From the NCBI GenBank assembly GCA_003104895.1, contig PQAG01000064.1, positions 1 to 7,827 of the forward strand: a DNA stretch of 7,827 nucleotides. Direction: 5' to 3'. Positions 6,325-7,827 of this stretch are shown here, piece by piece. Numbering within the stretch: the first letter of the stretch is position 1; every line of letters begins with the position of its first letter. Under the pieces are notes generated by a model that searched no databases, was not told the DNA's origin, and was given only the letters and a program-made list of their open reading frames with translations. Made by a program: the position numbers and the translations under genes. This DNA is from Nitrosomonadales bacterium. GTDB taxonomy: Bacteria; Pseudomonadota; Gammaproteobacteria; Burkholderiales; Sulfuricellaceae.

Positions 6325-6361
6325 CCTCTCCTCAATCCTCTCCCGCGAACGGGAGAGGAGG
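6325..6361. repeat. REP-like palindromic intergenic element
   Basis: TCCTCTCCCG (6336-6345) and CGGGAGAGGA (6350-6359) form a perfect 10-bp stem around CGAA. A direct copy of CCTCTCC precedes it (6325-6331). Elements of this CCTCTCCC...GGGAGAGG type are scattered between genes in many beta- and gammaproteobacteria. It sits between two genes that otherwise look like one operon. It may dampen transcription or stabilise upstream mRNA. There is no U-tract, so it is not a clear terminator. Confidence 0.65.
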
Positions 6362-6382
6362 CAAACGTGAAAGGCCCTTGTT

Positions 6383-7202
6383 ATGAACGAGGAATTCATC
6401 CACACCCGCATCTGGCAGGAGGAAGCCGAGCCAGACAATGCGTTCGCTGCGGCATCCTGTCATTGCCACGGCTACGATGTTTACGGCGACCTGCTGGTTC
6501 ATGCAAGCTGGATCGAGTACCTGTTCCTTCTGTTTCGCGGCGAGGCGCCGTCAGCGCAGCAGGCGCGGCTGCTGGAGGGGCTGGCGCTGGCGCTGGCGAA
6601 CCCCGGGCCGCGCGATGCGGCGGTGCATGCCGCGATGTGCGGCGGCGTCGGCGGTTCCACCTCGGCATCCTGTTTGATGGCGGCGCTGGCGGTGGGCGCG
6701 GGCGCATCGGGCGGGGCGCGGGAAGTGCGCCTCGCCATGGAGGACTGGCTGGCACGCGGCACCGACCTGGCCGCCTGGCAGGCGGGGCTGGCCGCAAAGC
6801 CGGCGGATGATCCGGCGGATGTCTGGCCCGCGCCCGGTCATCCGGCTGGTTTCGACCCTCACGGCGTGCGCTGCACCGGGCCGGTGCTGCAAACCCTGGC
6901 GCACCTCGCCGGCGTGAGTCCCGGGCTGTCCCTGCTCTGGCTGCAAGCGAACCGGTCGGCGCTGGAATCCGCCGCCGGGCTGCCGCTGGCGATGCCCGGC
7001 GTGGCGGCGGCGGCATTGCTCGACCTGGGCTTCACGCCGGCGCAGGGAGAAATGCTGCACCTGCTCCTGCGGCTGCCGGGCGCCGCGGTGCACGCGCTGG
7101 AACAGAAGCGATGGCGGCCACAGGAAATTCCCGTTTTTCCGCGCCGAACTGGAAAACGACCCCGGCCCCGCCGGGGCGGCGGGCTTGGAGGAGGGCGTAT
7201 GA
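6383..7202 (+). CDS. Citrate synthase/citryl-CoA lyase-like protein, frameshifted near the 3' end
   Basis: The start ATG 6383 has AAGG 8 nt upstream. About 250 residues match the citrate synthase fold: CHGYDVYGDLLVHASWIEYLFLLFRGEAPS near the N-terminus, then CGGVGGSTSASCLMAALAVG, then GHPAGFDPHG with His153 and Asp158, then LLDLGFTP and PGAAVHALEQ. The last is a typical citrate-synthase ending. The usual HGGA motif is GASGGA (Ser109-Gly-Gly-Ala), so the substrate-binding His seems replaced. Past about residue 245 the raw frame turns into basic low-complexity sequence. A frame one base over gives a sensible acidic tail, AELENDPGPAGAAGLEEGV, ending at TGA 7200-7202. That stop overlaps ATG 7199 of the next gene. 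A one-base insertion at 7122-7140 would explain this; corrected length is 272 residues. Members join or split acyl-CoA and 2-oxo-acid units; the exact reaction is unknown. Uncorrected, the frame reads on to the window end. Confidence 0.75.
7187..7195 (+). promoter_or_regulatory. Strong ribosome binding site deciding the start at 7199
   Basis: GGAGGAGGG lies just before ATG 7199, with the GGAGG core 7 nt from the start. With the ATGA stop/start overlap in the other frame, it marks 7199 as a real gene start rather than the middle of a fusion protein. Confidence 0.7.
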
Positions 7203-7827
7203 AGGGGCCGCAACTGCTGGAAGAACATGCCGGGCGGCTGGTGACGCAGATGGGAGCATTCTTTCCGGGTGAACGCGTCGTGTTCCGCGGCCAGGATTTA
7301 TTTACTTCGCTCAAGGATCTGGACTGGCTGGAACTCTACCTGTTCGGCATCACCGGCCGCCGCTATACGCCGCAGCAGATGCGCGTGCTGCACGCACTCT
7401 GGACACACAACAGTTATCCCGATGCCCGCCTGTGGAACAACCGCGTGGCGGCGCTGGCCGGTACGGCACGCAGCACCGGCGCGCTCGGCATCGCCGCCGC
7501 GCTGGCCGTTTCCGAGGCGAAGATTTACGGCGGGGCTTCGCAACTGCGGTGCAGCGAATTTTTGATCCGTGCCAAAAAAATGGTGGATCAAGGGGCGGAC
7601 CTGGAAGCATTGGTGCGCGCGGAAATCAAGGAAAAGCGCGGCATCGGCGGTTACGGCCGTCCTATTGTTCCAACGGATGAACGCATTGCTCCGGTCATGG
7701 CGATCGTGCGTGAACAGGGTCTGGAGAATGGGCCGCATCTCAGGCTCGCCTTTGAAGTGGAGCGCATCCTGTTGCAGGGACGCTGGCGCTGGCACATGAA
7801 TAGCGTCGGGCTCACGGCGGCACTGTG
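7199..7827 (+). CDS. Second citrate synthase-like protein (5' part, cut by window edge)
   Basis: 209 codons are visible, with no stop before the end. The start ATG 7199 has a strong ribosome binding site and overlaps the stop of the preceding gene (ATGA), so the pair is probably translationally coupled. Citrate-synthase features by eye: MLKLN-like N-terminus absent, LDWLELYLFGITGRRYTPQQ early on; THNSYPDARLWNNRVAAL with His70, where the family has HExNAS; KIYGGAS with Tyr110 in place of the His of HGGA; and GIGGYGRPIVPTDER with Asp160, matching the GxGHRxYxxxDPR loop but without its His. HMNSVGLTAAL matches the region before the C-terminal helices. The conserved Asp with altered His residues suggests changed chemistry or a partner/regulatory role beside the first homologue. 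The C-terminal end lies beyond the window. Confidence 0.8.
   Translation, partial: MKGPQLLEEHAGRLVTQMGAFFPGERVVFRGQDLFTSLKDLDWLELYLFGITGRRYTPQQMRVLHALWTHNSYPDARLWNNRVAALAGTARSTGALGIAAALAVSEAKIYGGASQLRCSEFLIRAKKMVDQGADLEALVRAEIKEKRGIGGYGRPIVPTDERIAPVMAIVREQGLENGPHLRLAFEVERILLQGRWRWHMNSVGLTAAL

Noticed and set aside
5218..6438. 406-codon minus-strand frame opposite the TPP enzyme
   Set aside because: Antisense shadow, rich in His/Arg/Ala, no recognisable domain; the plus strand has clear TPP-enzyme motifs. The overlapping 5199-6164 minus frame is rejected for the same reason.
6367..6810. GTG-start plus-strand frame of 147 codons with GAGGAGG just upstream
   Set aside because: The good-looking ribosome site is part of the REP-like repeat, and the product is Gly/Arg-rich with no domain; the 6383 frame carries the citrate-synthase features.
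6396..7228. Minus-strand frames (6396-7016, 6551-7228) opposite the first citrate-synthase-like gene
   Set aside because: Pro/Arg/Ala low-complexity translations typical of noncoding frames in GC-rich DNA.
6383..7827. A single fused protein with two citrate-synthase-like domains
   Set aside because: The raw frame is open throughout, but the ATGA overlap, the GGAGG site before 7199 and the out-of-frame character of the linker favour two genes with a one-base insertion. Not fully excluded.
1..7827. CRISPR array, tRNA, rRNA, transposase or integrase genes
   Set aside because: I looked for regularly spaced repeats, cloverleaf-like arms and transposase motifs and saw none; this is a reading by eye, not a software scan.

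Overview
The window looks like chromosomal DNA from a GC-rich proteobacterium, most likely a betaproteobacterium of the Nitrosomonadales/Burkholderiales kind. This rests on codon use, the type of dGTPase, the membrane GGDEF protein and a CCTCTCCCG...CGGGAGAGG intergenic repeat. The lineage is an inference by eye, not the result of a search.

Layout. (1) 1-603, plus strand: the 3' end of a putative zinc metallopeptidase with an HExxHxxGxxD motif; its N-terminus lies outside the window. (2) 604-753: a convergent intergenic gap with two adjacent inverted repeats. (3) 754-1224, minus: a small AT-rich gene resembling PD-(D/E)xK nuclease-fold proteins, which looks acquired. (4) 1377-2498, minus: dgt, an HD-domain dGTP triphosphohydrolase. 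(5) 2615-4081, minus: a two-transmembrane-segment diguanylate cyclase with intact active and inhibitory sites. (6) 4082-4614: a long, partly AT-rich divergent region. It holds promoter-like elements, two tiny overlapping ORFs of doubtful status, a perfect 8-8-8 inverted repeat, a perfect Shine-Dalgarno sequence and a 14-bp palindrome over the ribosome binding site of the next gene. (7) 4615-6321, plus: a thiamine-diphosphate enzyme of the acetolactate synthase superfamily. (8) 6325-6361: a palindromic REP-like repeat. (9) 6383-7202 and 7199-end, plus: two tandem citrate-synthase-like genes, the second cut by the window edge.

The most interesting part is the TPP enzyme followed by paired citrate-synthase homologues. 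One gene could handle a 2-oxo acid through TPP chemistry. The other two could form or cleave a C-C bond in an acyl-CoA/2-oxo-acid adduct, perhaps as a heteromer. Both citrate-synthase-like proteins seem to lack the His of the usual HGGA motif (SGGA in one, YGGA in the other), and the TPP enzyme lacks the QWQ element of true acetohydroxyacid synthases. The chemistry is therefore probably not that of the textbook relatives. No substrate can be assigned from this window.

In the raw sequence the two citrate-synthase-like genes form one uninterrupted reading frame. The real boundary is visible in another frame: an ATGA stop/start overlap preceded by GGAGG. This indicates a one-base insertion near 7122-7140 in the first gene, either a sequencing error or a genuine mutation.
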